A stretch of 64,000 nucleotides of DNA from DASXKD01 sp963703605 (GCA_963703605.1 CAVPFC010000071.1:1-64000), one strand, 5' to 3'; positions 9,174-18,437 are shown, counted from the stretch's first letter. The notes: generated from the sequence alone by a model not told the origin. Numbers and translations are program-made.

Positions 9174-9951
9174 CAGGGGCAGAGAACCCTGCCTGCCCCC
9201 ACCCAGCGCGACAGCGCATAGAATCCAGTTCTGCGCGCCGACGGACAGGGTGACGGTCATTGCGCACTTCGCGCAGATCGGCGGATGTCGCGCTCAAGCC
9301 GCCGACCAGCCCGGTCACCAGTGAGACTCGGGCTTCGAGCCTGGCGAGGCACCGGATCGCCGAATCGGGACGCTGACTCATGTGCTATCCGGGTCGGTCG
9401 CCGGGCGCAGATCACCTTGTTATGGCTGAGGCCTGGCCTTAGCTGGGTGGGCTTGTCATTTGCGGTCTGGCGCTGCCAGCGCGTTCAGGATGCCAGGTTT
9501 CGATCACCAGGTGGTCTGCTGGTGTCCGGGCGTAGGTCAGGACGGCATTGGTGATGTCGATCCGGAGGGCGCTACCGTGTCGGGATCGTGCACCGGGCCG
9601 GTTTCCACCGCGATGCCCGCGAGCTTGGCGTCACTCGGCTAGCGTGCCGTGTCGTGTGACGGTTCGATGGGGGGCAGTGCACGGCGATCCGCGGATCGCG
9701 GGGACGTCGGGGAGCTTGCGGGAGCCGCCCATCATCCCGCACGTGACCTCCCCGTTGACGATCTTGAGTTCCAGCCTGCTGATCCGGGAGCGCCGTCGGC
9801 TCGCACGGTCGCGATGGTCTTTGTTCGTGCCCGCGTCGAACCGGCTGCCTACCCTGCGCGCAAACTTCCGGAGCGGTCCTGCTTACTTTCCGGGTACTGC
9901 CTGGCGTGTGAGCTTGGTGGGCGGGATTGGCGGGGGGGTGGTCCCTCGTGG
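9174..9951. other. Gene-free stretch with unidentified coding remnants
   Basis: No intact gene seen. On the minus strand at about 9640-9440 two overlapping frames together spell a plausible broken protein piece (GIAVETGPVHDPDTV, then RIDITNAVLTYARTP and DHLVIETWHPE, ending in a stop at 9440). I could not assign it to a family. The rest shows nothing recognisable. Confidence 0.3.
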
Positions 9952-10798
9952 CTAGGTGGCCTTACGGGCTGCTGGGTCACGACGGCCGGCGCGGGCCGCG
10001 CGGCGCGCGGCGGGTGGCTGCCCGGAGGCCGGGGTGCCGGCGCGGGAGCTGATGTGTGCGGGGACGGGGGTGCCAGGTGGCAGGGCGGGGTCGGGGACTG
10101 GCTGCTGCCAGGTGGTGGCCAGCGGCAGCTGGCCGGCCCACAGGCCCAGCGCGGCGTCCGGGCTGTCACCATCGTCGGGCGGGCCGGTGCGGGCCTTGAC
10201 CGAGGCCTCGTCCAATGGCAGCGCCAGGACCCGGACCGCCGCGAGTTCCTTGCGGTTGGGCTGGCGGGCATAGTCCCCACTGGCCGGGCGCCATGTGCTC
10301 GGTGGTGCACCGCAGCCCGGCGAGCCGTTCGCCCGGATCGGTGACCAGCCGGGGCCGCCCGTAGATCATGGCGCGGCGGTAGTTGACCGAGTGCTCGAAC
10401 ACCGACCGGGCCAGCACCAGCCCGTCGGCCACGGTGATGGTGACGCATACCGGGGTGCCGGCAGTGTTCAGGCTCTGGCTGGCGACCGACCCGTGCAGGT
10501 ACAAAGTGTCGGCGGTGAAGCCGTAGCAGGTGGGGATCACCATCGGCCAGCCGTCGATGATCACCCCGAGGTGGGCGACCAGCCCGGCGTCCAGGACCGC
10601 ATACAGCCACGCCCGGTCGGCCCTGCCCAGCGCGCGGAGCCGGCGGTGCCGCGTCCGCTCGGTCACCGACAGCGGCGGCCCCGCGCCCGCGGGCCCGCCG
10701 GCGGCGGGCGTGGCACGGCCCTGCTTCGCGGTCATGTCGTCGCCGTCGGCTGGCACCGTGCCGGGGATACGGGGCGGGTCGTGGAACTGCTTGGTCAC
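9952..10798 (-). pseudogene. Pyridoxamine 5'-phosphate oxidase-family flavoprotein, frameshifted
   Basis: The first frame (10798-10166) has the split-barrel flavin-binding start of the family: LDAGLVAHLGVIIDGWPMVIPTCYGFTADTLYLHG, then VTITVADGLVLARSVFEHSVNYRRAMIYG. At 10275-10278 a run of four C (G on the coding strand) shifts the frame. Continuing in the second frame gives WDYARQPNRKEL, DEASVKARTGPPDDGDSPDA and LWAGQLPLATTW, the expected end of these proteins, with the stop at 9952. One extra base is the whole defect, so this could be a sequencing error. Members of the family bind FMN, F420 or haem; the substrate is unknown. A proline-rich tail of about 35 residues is additional. Confidence 0.75.
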
Positions 10799-10967
10799 AG
10801 CTGTCTCCGGGTGGTGTCGGCGGTTGGGTTAACCGCTGTGGCGCACTGGAGGGCCCGTTCCGGGGCGGGGTGGAGGCGTTCGCGGCCTGGGGCGGGTCCC
10901 GGGGTGAGTCCGGCGGGTGGCGGCCGGTCGGTGATGTGTCCAGGGCAGCCGGCGGCTCTCGTGGCTC

Positions 10968-11405
10968 TCAGTCCTGGCGGGTCAGCAGGAACACCGGAAA
11001 CTGCCGGGTGGTCTTGGCCTGGGCTTGGCCGAGGGAAGGGTACTGCGCGACCAGCTTCGGCCACAGCTGCGCGCGGGCGATGCCGTCCAGCTCCTCCGCC
11101 AGCACCGTGAACGTCTGGTCACCGACCTCGACGGTGATCGCGGGATGGGCCTTGAGGTTGTGATACCAGGCCGGGTGGGCGGGCGATCCGCCGTTGGCGG
11201 CCCACACCACGAAGCGGCCGCCGCCCTGGGGGGAGCAGGCCACCGGCGTGACGCGCTCGATCCCAGACTTGGCGCCGACGTGGTGCAGGAGGATCACGGG
11301 GGCGCCCTCCAGGAACGCCCTGACGACACGCCCTTGGTTCGCCCGGAACTCCTCAATGATTTGGGTGTTGAAGTCACGGGCATCGCCCACGGCAGAGTTC
11401 GTCAT
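10968..11405 (-). CDS. DUF385 deazaflavin (F420)-dependent nitroreductase-family protein
   Basis: 145 residues from MTNSAVGDARDF. The split beta-barrel of Ddn-like F420H2-dependent quinone reductases is recognisable: FNTQIIEEFRANQGRV, VILLHHVGAKSGIERVTP (cofactor phosphate region), FVVWAANGGSPAHPAWYHNL with the conserved PAWYHNL, then VEVGDQTFTV. Length matches the family. The F420 cofactor supports an actinomycete host. It lies divergently from the SRPBCC gene with 188 bp between starts. Substrate cannot be inferred; reduction of quinones or xenobiotics is typical for the family. Confidence 0.85.
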   Translation of the reverse strand: MTNSAVGDARDFNTQIIEEFRANQGRVVRAFLEGAPVILLHHVGAKSGIERVTPVACSPQGGGRFVVWAANGGSPAHPAWYHNLKAHPAITVEVGDQTFTVLAEELDGIARAQLWPKLVAQYPSLGQAQAKTTRQFPVFLLTRQD

Positions 11406-11593
11406 GATCTCCTCCAACGCACGGGTTACTGGCTGCCGTATTCGCGGCGGCGCCACCAGGAACCCTCAAGTGAGCGACGACCCGGCATGGCGAGGATGGT
11501 CGGCGGATGCCATCCCTACCCTCCCGTGCGTGCGTGCACCCGGACCCGGGTACTGCAAGACCGATCCCACCTACCGCACCGGAGGTCACCGCC

Positions 11594-12112
11594 ATGGACC
11601 CCAAGGGCGAGCAGACCGCCTTCGTCTACACGACCTACATCCAGGAGATTCCCGAGCGCGTGTGGCAGGGCCTCACCGACCCTGCGCTGATGAAGCGCTA
11701 CTGGCGGCACCAGACCGCTGGCCCGAAGACGTTCCATTCGGACTGGAAGAAGGGCTCCACCTACGAGATGGCCCACGACGACGTCGGATTGGTCGTGAGC
11801 GGCCCCGGCCAGGTCATCCTCGAGTCCCATCCGCCCCACCGGTTGGCCTACACCTGGCACACGATCACCCCCGAGTGGGCCGCGGCGGTCGGCATGGACG
11901 AGGAGACCGCGGCGGCCTGGCGCGCCGAAGCCCGCTCCAAGGTCGCCTTTGATATCGAGGACGTCGGCCACGGTGCCGTCAAGCTCACGGTGACCCACGA
12001 CGGCTTCGCGCCGGGCAGCGCCGTGCTGCCGGCCATCTCCGAGGGGTGGCCCGCTGTCCTGGCCGGCCTCAAGACCCTGCTTGAGACGGGGTCGTCCTTG
12101 CGCACCTCGTGA
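11594..12112 (+). CDS. SRPBCC (AHSA1/START-like) family protein
   Basis: 172 residues from MDPKGEQTAF, preceded by GGAGG. The AHSA1-type pattern is clear: an initial beta strand (FVYTTYIQEIPERVWQGLTDPALMKRYW), the GPGQVILESHPPHRLAYTWH strand pair, and a C-terminal helix (ISEGWPAVLAGLKTLLETG). Proteins of this fold bind hydrophobic ligands or act as Hsp90-activator-like or toluate-like proteins, and many in actinomycetes are paired with ArsR regulators. No ArsR gene is present here. The role is unknown. Confidence 0.85.
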   Translation: MDPKGEQTAFVYTTYIQEIPERVWQGLTDPALMKRYWRHQTAGPKTFHSDWKKGSTYEMAHDDVGLVVSGPGQVILESHPPHRLAYTWHTITPEWAAAVGMDEETAAAWRAEARSKVAFDIEDVGHGAVKLTVTHDGFAPGSAVLPAISEGWPAVLAGLKTLLETGSSLRTS

Positions 12113-12333
12113 ACGGCCGCGGCAGACAACAGCACACGTCCCGCGCCCTGAACCACGGCCCCGCCCGACGCCTCCCGGCAGTCGGGCGCGACGCGACCGA
12201 ATGCGCCGCTCGAGAGCGGCTCTCGGTGTGCTCGGGCTCTGGGTCGCACCTCGCCCCGCCCCGAACGACATTCCGCATCTGGAGGGTGCGACTACCCTTC
12301 GTCAACCCATGCAGGGGTCTGGAGGCTGAAGCA

Positions 12334-12783
12334 GTGAGTGAGCTTCAAGGCATCGCTCGGTTCAAGTTCGATGAGGGCAAGCTCGAGGAGTTCAAGCGTT
12401 TGTCCGCTCAATGCATGCAGATCGTGCGGACCAAGGACACCGGAACGCTGCAGTACGAGATCTACTTCAATGACGACCAGTCCGAGTGCATCGTCCTCGA
12501 GCGGAGCAGAACGATCCTTCGGTACGCCCTCACAGACCTGCCTGTCGAGCACTCCTGGCGTGCCGAATTGGGCGGGTCGGCGCACGTTCTGCCTGGCTTC
12601 CCTCGTCACTCAAGGTTATGCCGTCAAACGAAGCAGTCCGAGGCTGAGCCTGGGTCGGCTCAGCGCGACGAGTCTGCCGGGGGTCGTCCTCGCTCGTGGG
12701 CCAAGGTACCGCAGCCCGCTACTCCATGCCGGCAACCGAGCGCGCTGTTATGCGGCATAGACAGCGTTCTCGGCACAACGTGA
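12334..12783 (+). pseudogene. Antibiotic-biosynthesis-monooxygenase (ABM) domain protein, C-terminally damaged
   Basis: A GTG start at 12334 follows GGAGGCTGAA. Residues 1-53 (GIARFKFDEGKLEEFKRLSAQ, then TGTLQYEIYFNDDQSECIVLER) fit the first half of a small ABM-domain protein, a dimeric ferredoxin-like fold acting on quinones or haem. After VLER the expected second beta-alpha unit is missing and the frame continues for about 95 unrelated residues. A deletion or frameshift near 12510 is likely. The 220 bp upstream carry no recognisable gene. Confidence 0.6.
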
Positions 12784-12960
12784 CCTGGATAAATATGCGG
12801 GCCACGCACGCCATCCTGACGTGGGCACTCTGACGGTAGGAACGCTGACGACGTGACAAGCTGGGCCAAATAAGCGCGCGCAGTCCCGCCGTTATGGCGC
12901 CCGTCCCGGTTGTTCGGCCTGGCCGCCCATGGCGCACTGAACGCGGAGTTATGGAGCGGC

Positions 12961-14994
12961 TTATCTTGATCGCTGATCGGATCTCGATGCGGGTTCTCCC
13001 CCTGCCCGAAGTGCTGATCGCCCGTCCCACTCGATCACACTGATGCCTTCATCGTCGCCGATCGCTAGCGCGAGCCCAGCCGCTGCGATTGAGGGGACGC
13101 TAGACCTGCGCTGAAGCGTTGCGATCCATGCCCCCGTCGCCGGATTCCACAGCCGCACCGTGTTGTCGCGGCTGGCGGAGGCCAGCAGCAGGCGGCCGTC
13201 AGGGGCGGTTCCGAACGCCACCGAGGACACCCGGCTCGTATGGCCGGTGAGCGGCCCGCCGGCCGATGCGCCGGTGAGCGGGTCCCACAGCCACACCGCC
13301 TTGTCCCAGCTGCCGGAGGCCAGCAGCAGGCGGCCGTCTAGGCCGGTCCCGAACGCGACCGAGGTCACAGGCATCCTGTGGCCGGTGAGCGGCTCGCCGG
13401 CTGGCGCGCCGGTGACCGGGTCCCACAGCCGCACCGTCTTGTCTTCGCTGCCGGAGGCCAGCAGCAGGCGGCCGCCCGGGCCGGTCCCGAACGCCACCGA
13501 GTAGACGTAGTTCGTGTGGCCGGTGAGCGGGCCGCCGGCGGGTGCGCCGGTGACCGGGTCCCACAGCCGCACCGTCTTGTCTTCGCTGCCGGAGGCCAGC
13601 AGCAGGCGGCCGTCGGGGCCGGTGCCGAACGCCACCGAGTTCACCGCGCCCGTGTGGCCGGTGAGCGGCTCGCCGGCGGGTGCGCCGGTGACCGGGTCCC
13701 ACAGCCGCACCGTCCCGTCGTTGCCACCGGTGGCCAGCAGGCTCCAATCCGCGCCGGTGCCAAACGCCACCGAGTTCACCGCTTCCATATGGCCGGGGAG
13801 CGGGCTGTCGTGAGCCGCGGACAGTAGCTGGTACGCGTAGTCGGTGAGGGCCTGCGGGTCGCGGTAGTTGTCGCTGTCCAGGTCAACCAGCAGGCTGATG
13901 TCCGCCGCCGAGGGAACTACGTGGCGACGGCCCCCGACGATAACCCGCAGGCCGGGCCGGCGGCCCAGCGGCAGCAACAGTTCGGTAAGCAGCCTTCGGG
14001 GGTCGCGGGCCTCGTCGACCGCGTCGATCACAACGATCCGGGACGACGTCTCAGGACGGTCTTCCAAGTCACCCAGCAGCTCCTCAGGGCTGTCTGCCGA
14101 GCGGCCAAGGTACGCCCCGAGGGTGTCCGCGACCTGGTAGGGGTTCATGCCTCGGGCGTGTACGCCGAGCACCGGCAGGCCGTCGAACAGGTCAGCGGCT
14201 CGGGGGACCAGCGAGCCCTGGCCTGCCCCGGCGACCAGGACGTCCCTGCCCTGGCCATTAGTGAGGAGAACCGGCAGCGCCAGCATCGCCGACTTGCCGG
14301 ACCCAGGGCTTCCAGTTACTACGGCCAGCCCGCCGCGGTCCGGGTCGCGCATCCATGAGGCGAGATCCTCAACAACCCGCATCCGCCCCGTGCGTCCGGT
14401 GATGTAGAACCCCGCCGCGGTGCTGCCGGCTGGTGCGCCGCGTAGTCGGCTCACCCAGTGCTGCTCGGCGACCGTCAGCCCCGCGACACTCGGGACGTAC
14501 TTAGGGTTCGGGAAGAACGGCGGAAGCCCCGTGGACTCGCCGCCCGGCGGGATGTAGCGCGCCCTTTGCCCGGCGTGTCCAAGGGTTGCGTTAATCTTCT
14601 CAACGATCCGGTCGAGGCCCAAGAGCCGCTGCGAGGACCCCGCCTCCGGATCCAGCAAGGCCTGCCTGAGCGCTGCGGCGAACCGGCCCTGCTGCGCATA
14701 CTCCACACTGCTGGCGGTGGCGAGCACCCACACCTTGGGGTTGCCCATGCCCTGCAGTGATTCCTTCAGCGCCTCAATCCCGCCGGCGCCGGAGAAACAG
14801 CAGTCGAGGATGACCAGCACTTGCGGCTGTTCGTCGTCAGGGACAACATCATCATGTGCGTCCCGGCGGAAGACGAGGTCAAGGAGCTGTCTGGCCTCCA
14901 GCGCCGTATCACCGAGCCGACCTGGTTTTGCCCCGGCCGTGACCAGGTAGTAGGGGCTGCGCTCCAGTTGCATCGCCCGAACCACCTTATTCAC
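12961..14994 (-). CDS. Caspase-like / STAND ATPase / WD40 repeat protein
   Basis: A three-part signalling protein. Residues 1-130 match the second half of a peptidase C14 (caspase-like) domain, with the catalytic cysteine in VILDCCFSGAGG at about 65-66. Residues 195-395 form a P-loop NTPase: Walker A GSPGSGKSA at 228-236, Walker B IVVIDAVDEAR at 320-330. From 400 to 640 come five WD40 repeats of about 46 residues, each with GH and RLWDP landmarks. The protease His (usually in a GHG motif before the Cys) is not visible. The start is a GTG, and upstream in-frame sequence opens at a stop about 130 bp earlier without an ATG, so the N-terminus is probably lost or in another frame. This architecture is known for STAND sensors that activate proteases in cell death or phage defence; that role is inference here. 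Confidence 0.85.
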   Translation of the reverse strand: MNKVVRAMQLERSPYYLVTAGAKPGRLGDTALEARQLLDLVFRRDAHDDVVPDDEQPQVLVILDCCFSGAGGIEALKESLQGMGNPKVWVLATASSVEYAQQGRFAAALRQALLDPEAGSSQRLLGLDRIVEKINATLGHAGQRARYIPPGGESTGLPPFFPNPKYVPSVAGLTVAEQHWVSRLRGAPAGSTAAGFYITGRTGRMRVVEDLASWMRDPDRGGLAVVTGSPGSGKSAMLALPVLLTNGQGRDVLVAGAGQGSLVPRAADLFDGLPVLGVHARGMNPYQVADTLGAYLGRSADSPEELLGDLEDRPETSSRIVVIDAVDEARDPRRLLTELLLPLGRRPGLRVIVGGRRHVVPSAADISLLVDLDSDNYRDPQALTDYAYQLLSAAHDSPLPGHMEAVNSVAFGTGADWSLLATGGNDGTVRLWDPVTGAPAGEPLTGHTGAVNSVAFGTGPDGRLLLASGSEDKTVRLWDPVTGAPAGGPLTGHTNYVYSVAFGTGPGGRLLLASGSEDKTVRLWDPVTGAPAGEPLTGHRMPVTSVAFGTGLDGRLLLASGSWDKAVWLWDPLTGASAGGPLTGHTSRVSSVAFGTAPDGRLLLASASRDNTVRLWNPATGAWIATLQRRSSVPSIAAAGLALAIGDDEGISVIEWDGRSALRAGGEPASRSDQRSR
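13190..13800 (-). repeat. Near-identical tandem WD40 coding repeats
   Basis: Within the WD40 region the DNA repeats with a period of about 138 bp. The units share long identical blocks, for example the stretches encoding LLLASGSEDKTVRLWDPVTG appear almost unchanged at about 13410-13470 and 13550-13610. This points to recent duplication or ongoing homogenisation. Variation concentrates in the residues between GH and V (MEA, TGA, TNY, RMP, TSR), on the propeller surface. Confidence 0.8.
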
Positions 14995-15261
14995 ACGGGC
15001 CGCGATCTTGGGTTCGGTGACCAGCGAGGTCTGCGGCCTCTGGCTGCTGCCTTTGCCACGTCCGGCCTTCAGGGTGCGGAGCCTTCCTGCGCTGGCCCTG
15101 TACCAGAGCTGCGAAAGAGCTGCCGACGTGGTGGCTGGAAGGTTTGAGTTTCATCCGACGTGGAACCTGAAGCCATCGGAGCGTCGCGTCTCCGGCAGCT
15201 CAGCTGGGAACGCGGTTCGTATATGGCAGCGCTGGTGCCGCTGGACGCTAAGGAGCCAGTC

Positions 15262-15378
15262 ATGGGTCTGGGCAAGAAGGCTAAGAACAAGGCTAAGACA
15301 GTTAAGGGCAAGACCAAGAAAGGTGCCGGCAAGGTCAAGCACAAAGGGAAGAAAGCCAAGAATGCCGTGAAGCATTAA
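15262..15378 (+). CDS. Very small lysine-rich protein, CsbD-like
   Basis: A 38-residue protein, MGLGKKAKNKAKTVKG onward, with an AAGGAG ribosome site 6 bases before the ATG. About 40% of residues are Lys and the rest mostly Gly, Ala and Val. The KAKNKA-x-x-x-KGK-x-K-x-x-GK pattern recalls the start of CsbD-family stress proteins, but the acidic half is absent, so it is more basic and shorter. It could bind nucleic acid. A longer in-frame start at 15160 exists, but the ribosome site favours 15262. Confidence 0.55.
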   Translation: MGLGKKAKNKAKTVKGKTKKGAGKVKHKGKKAKNAVKH

Positions 15379-15441
15379 CCAGGAGCCCTCAGTTTTATTA
15401 CCGGCTCTGAGCTTGTTATTTAACCTCTGCTGTCCCGGCTG

Positions 15442-16841
15442 GTGTATCTCGCCGCTTTCGTCCGGCGTGCCGCCGTGGTAACAGGCGGCCACCGCGCGAT
15501 CATCTTCGGGTTCTTGCGACAGAAACTGAAGATGGTGGCGGTGGCCGTGGGGCTCAGTATGGCGTGGCTGTGGGATGCAGTCGAGGATGGTGCTGGTGAG
15601 CAGTGGGCGCGGGGGTTGCTGGCTGGGTTCCGCGGTGAGCTGTACCGGTGCTTGGGTAAGCGCGCTGATGTGTTGTTCGAGCTCGCGGATGCGGTGTTGT
15701 GCAAGCAGGACCGGGTGCACATGCTGGCGGAGTTGTCGCTGGAGCCGGAGTGCCGCCGCGGCCACGGCGCGGTGTATGACGCGCTGAACTGCGGTCAGGT
15801 GCGGATCGGGCGGTTGCGGCGGGCGCTGGCGGGCCTGCCGCTGCCGGCCTGGGAGGACGGGCGGATCCGGCTGGCCGCCGATGTCAGCAACTGGTTGCGG
15901 CCGGACGCGGCCACCAGCGCGGAGCGATTGTTCTGCCACTGCTATGCGCGGGGCAGGGGGAACGCGCAGATGATCCCGGGCTGGCCGTACTCGCTGGTCG
16001 CGGCGCTGGAGCCGGGCCGCACGTCGTGGACGCTGCCGCTGGATGCGGTCCGCCTGGGCCCGGCTGATGACGCCACCGAGGTGACCGCCGCCCAGGTCCG
16101 CGAGGTCGTGGCACGGATCATCGAGGCCGGGCACTGGCGGGCCGGCGACCCGGACATCCTGGTCGTCTTCGACTCCGGCTATGACCTGACCCGGCTGGCC
16201 TGGCTGCTGGCCGGTCTGCCCGTCGAGATCATGGGCCGGCTGCGCAGCGACCGGGTGATGTACTTCCCGGCTCCGCCCCGTCCCGCCCGGCCGGCTGGGA
16301 CGGGCGGCCGGCCGCCCCGGCACGGGGCCGCGCTCAAGCTCTCCGACCCGCGCACCTGGGCCGTCCCGTCGGTAACCACCAGCACCCAGACCGCCCGGTA
16401 CGGCACCGCACGGGCGATGGCCTGGGGCCGGCTGCACCAGCAACTGGCCAGCCGCGGCAGCTGGGAGGACCACGATGGCCCGCTGCCGGTCATCGAGGGC
16501 ACCCTCATCCGGCTGGCCGTCGATCACCTGCCTGGTGACCGCAGCCCAGAACCGCTGTGGCTGTGGTCCTCCCGCGCCCAGACCTCCACCGCCGAGGTGG
16601 ACAGCACCTGGCAAGCGTTCCTGCGAGGTTTGACCTTGAACACACGTTCAGGTTCGTCAAACAGGTGCTCGGCTGGACCCGGCCCAAGCTGCGTGACCCG
16701 GCCGCCGCCGACCGGTGGACCTGGATCATCATCGCCTGCTACGCCCAGCTCTATCTCGCCCGCCACCTAGCCGCCGACATCCGGCTGCCCTGGCAGCGGC
16801 CCTGCCCGCTGCCCTTGGAGAGCTGCCTACTCTTCAGGTAG
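15442..16841 (+). pseudogene. DDE transposase (NF041680-type), frameshifted and truncated
   Basis: Residues match the actinomycete transposase family with RKRADVLFELADAVL-like N-terminus, first catalytic Asp in AADVSNWLRPDA, QMIPGWPYSLVAALEPGR, second Asp in ILVVFDSGYDLTRLAW and MGRLRSDRVMYFP. Between 16626 and 16627 one base is missing. The final catalytic Glu block (FDLEHTFRFVKQVLGWTRPKLR) continues in another frame to 16841. The last about 60 residues after RLPWQRP are absent, so the 3' end is cut. The start is unclear: GTG at 15442 or ATG at 15532. No terminal inverted repeats could be placed. Confidence 0.8.
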
Positions 16842-17680
16842 CGCCCGATGTCCGGCCAACGGCTAGTGATGAGCACCCCAGGGGCTGCGGGAATCAACAC
16901 CAGGAGCGCCTTGCGGGTGCGTTCCTCCTTGCGTAGTCCTGGTAAGAACCCAGCCGCAGTGCCGTGCCCGCCATTCTGCACCTTACCGGCGAAAGTCGCT
17001 ACGCCCGCGAGGATCCGGAGGTCAGTGTTGGCTGGCCTCCTCGTCAATGGGCTGCTTTGCGTTCCGGTCCGGGTCACCGGGAACGGCCAGCCCGACGCCT
17101 GCGCCGGTCTCCCGTACCACCTGCTCTGTGCGGCCAGCTCCAGGGTTCCTTGGGGTCTGGTCACCTACCGGGACTCCAGGCAGGTCGGCGCCCTTCTCTA
17201 CATCGAATGCCAGTCCTTCCGGTCTTTCCGTCTCCTCGGACGGCGTCACGGGTACAGCCTTGAGGACCTTGCCGTGTGCCGGCTCGGTGCCTGTCCGGTT
17301 CTGATCGACCATGGGTCTCAACCCCTTCTGGAAGCCACCGGACTACCCGTTAACGACCGGTTCAATCGCCGCAACAGGGCATCATTTGCCGGTCTGTCAC
17401 GGCGTTCCCTATTCAGGGATGCGCCGTTGTGCCGTACCTGACAGACGATCTGTCGCGCTTGCTGCACACTCAGGTACGCCAGTCCCGAGCTTCAATGGCG
17501 GTCCAAGCTGACGCTCGAGGGCCGTGGTACACGACGGTTAGTGGCTTCTGGCCACTATCGCCTGCTCGTCTATCCGCCCCGAAAGAAAGTATTGGTTCCT
17601 GGCCTGCGCGAGCGGGCATGCAAGAACGCCGCACGGCTCCGGTTGGCCGAGGCAGGCGCCCTTGCGGAACAGCTGTCCAG
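16842..17680. other. Stretch without a recognised gene
   Basis: The minus strand keeps an open frame at 17312-17022 starting MVDQNRTGTEP (about 96 codons, acidic, Pro/Glu/Gly-rich) with plausible composition, but I do not recognise it and see no clear ribosome site. Downstream minus-strand frames look non-coding. The whole block lies between a truncated transposase and a decayed gene, so it may be part of the same mobile remnant. Confidence 0.25.
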
Positions 17681-18135
17681 TTACGCGGCGAGCAGTCGCT
17701 CGAAGAAGGAGCGGTACCGGCGCAGGCCGCGCGCCTTAGCTCCTCGGCGGACACGTCATCACCGCTGGCCCACCTTGACTCGAGCTGATCGCGTTCGGTG
17801 GCGAACATCCGGGCTAGGCGCTGCATGAGGTCGGCGACGAGGGTACCAGCGTCCTGGACCGCCTTTCTTGGCTCGTCGACGAACTCTGCCTAGATGTCCG
17901 TCCACTGCGCAAGGATGCTCTGCAGCTCGTCGTCTGCCAGCAACTGCGCGCGCGGCTGATCGCCCATACCGGTGGCGTCGCCGGCTGCGGCCTGCGTGAC
18001 TGGGGCCGACTTCGTCTGCATGTCTGTCAACGGGTGCTGGCCCGGGCCTGTGCGGTCCGTGCCGTCGGAGGTGCCCGCGGCGGCGATCTGTTCGGTGGTC
18101 GGCGCCCTGTCCTGCGCACCTTCAGAGTCGGTCAT
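17681..18135 (-). pseudogene. Actinomycete conserved hypothetical protein with a premature stop and a frameshift
   Basis: Minus-strand reading starts MTDSEGAQDRAPT and reaches LQSILAQWTDI, then a TAG at 17890-17892. Family sequence simply continues after it (AEFVDEPRKAVQDAGTLVADLMQRLARMFATERDQLE), so the TAG probably replaced CAG. A second defect, one missing C near 17720, shifts the final ALRRYRSFFERLLAA into another frame ending at TAA 17681-17683. This helical protein family is widespread in Streptomyces-like genomes with no known function. Its ATG overlaps the TGA of the upstream paralogue (ATGA), so the two were translationally coupled. Confidence 0.7.
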
Positions 18136-18437
18136 GGCGCACCTCCGTCTGTCTGGCTGATCGTGTCCGGTGACCCGGCGGCGTCTTGGCCGTCGGCGTT
18201 GCGGTCCAGAGCGCTGCCATCCTCGTCCCTCTGGCCGGCGATGTTGCCCGGCGCGCGCCTCGCGGTGACGCCCGCTTGGCCGCCTTCCGTTGCCAGCAGC
18301 TCGTCGAACAGCGAGCGGTAGCGCAGTAGCGCCTCCCGGAGGTCTTCGGTGCTCACCTGCTGCGCTTGCGCCCGCTCGTGGATGCGCCAGCGCCGTCGGT
18401 TCCCCACGAGCCGCCAGCTTTGCCCGGCAGCCGTCAA
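18132..18437 (-). CDS. Paralogue of the preceding hypothetical protein, N-terminally truncated
   Basis: About 100 residues. The core RAQAQQVSTEDLREALLRYRSLFDELLA matches the end of the neighbouring family (DVSAEELRRAL, RYRSFFERLLAA). A polar tail of 55 residues follows. The N-terminal QWTDI-QAEFVDEPRKAV-type half is missing, and sequence before about residue 20 looks unrelated, so this is probably a fragment that still reads. Function unknown. Confidence 0.5.
   Translation of the reverse strand: MTAAGQSWRLVGNRRRWRIHERAQAQQVSTEDLREALLRYRSLFDELLATEGGQAGVTARRAPGNIAGQRDEDGSALDRNADGQDAAGSPDTISQTDGGAP

Noticed and set aside
9649..10344. 231-codon plus-strand frame before the PPOX gene
   Set aside because: Mostly antisense to the frameshifted PPOX gene; Gly/Arg/Trp-rich and unrelated to known proteins.
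12109..12333. N-terminal extension of the ABM-domain frame
   Set aside because: The GTG at 12334 has a good GGAGG site and the family homology begins there; the upstream residues look non-coding.
13190..13800. CRISPR-like array
   Set aside because: The regular repeats are coding WD40 units with a period of about 138 bp, without short unique spacers. No cas genes are present.
15160..15261. Longer start for the lysine-rich protein
   Set aside because: The upstream residues are not basic and lack a ribosome site; AAGGAG fits the inner ATG at 15262.
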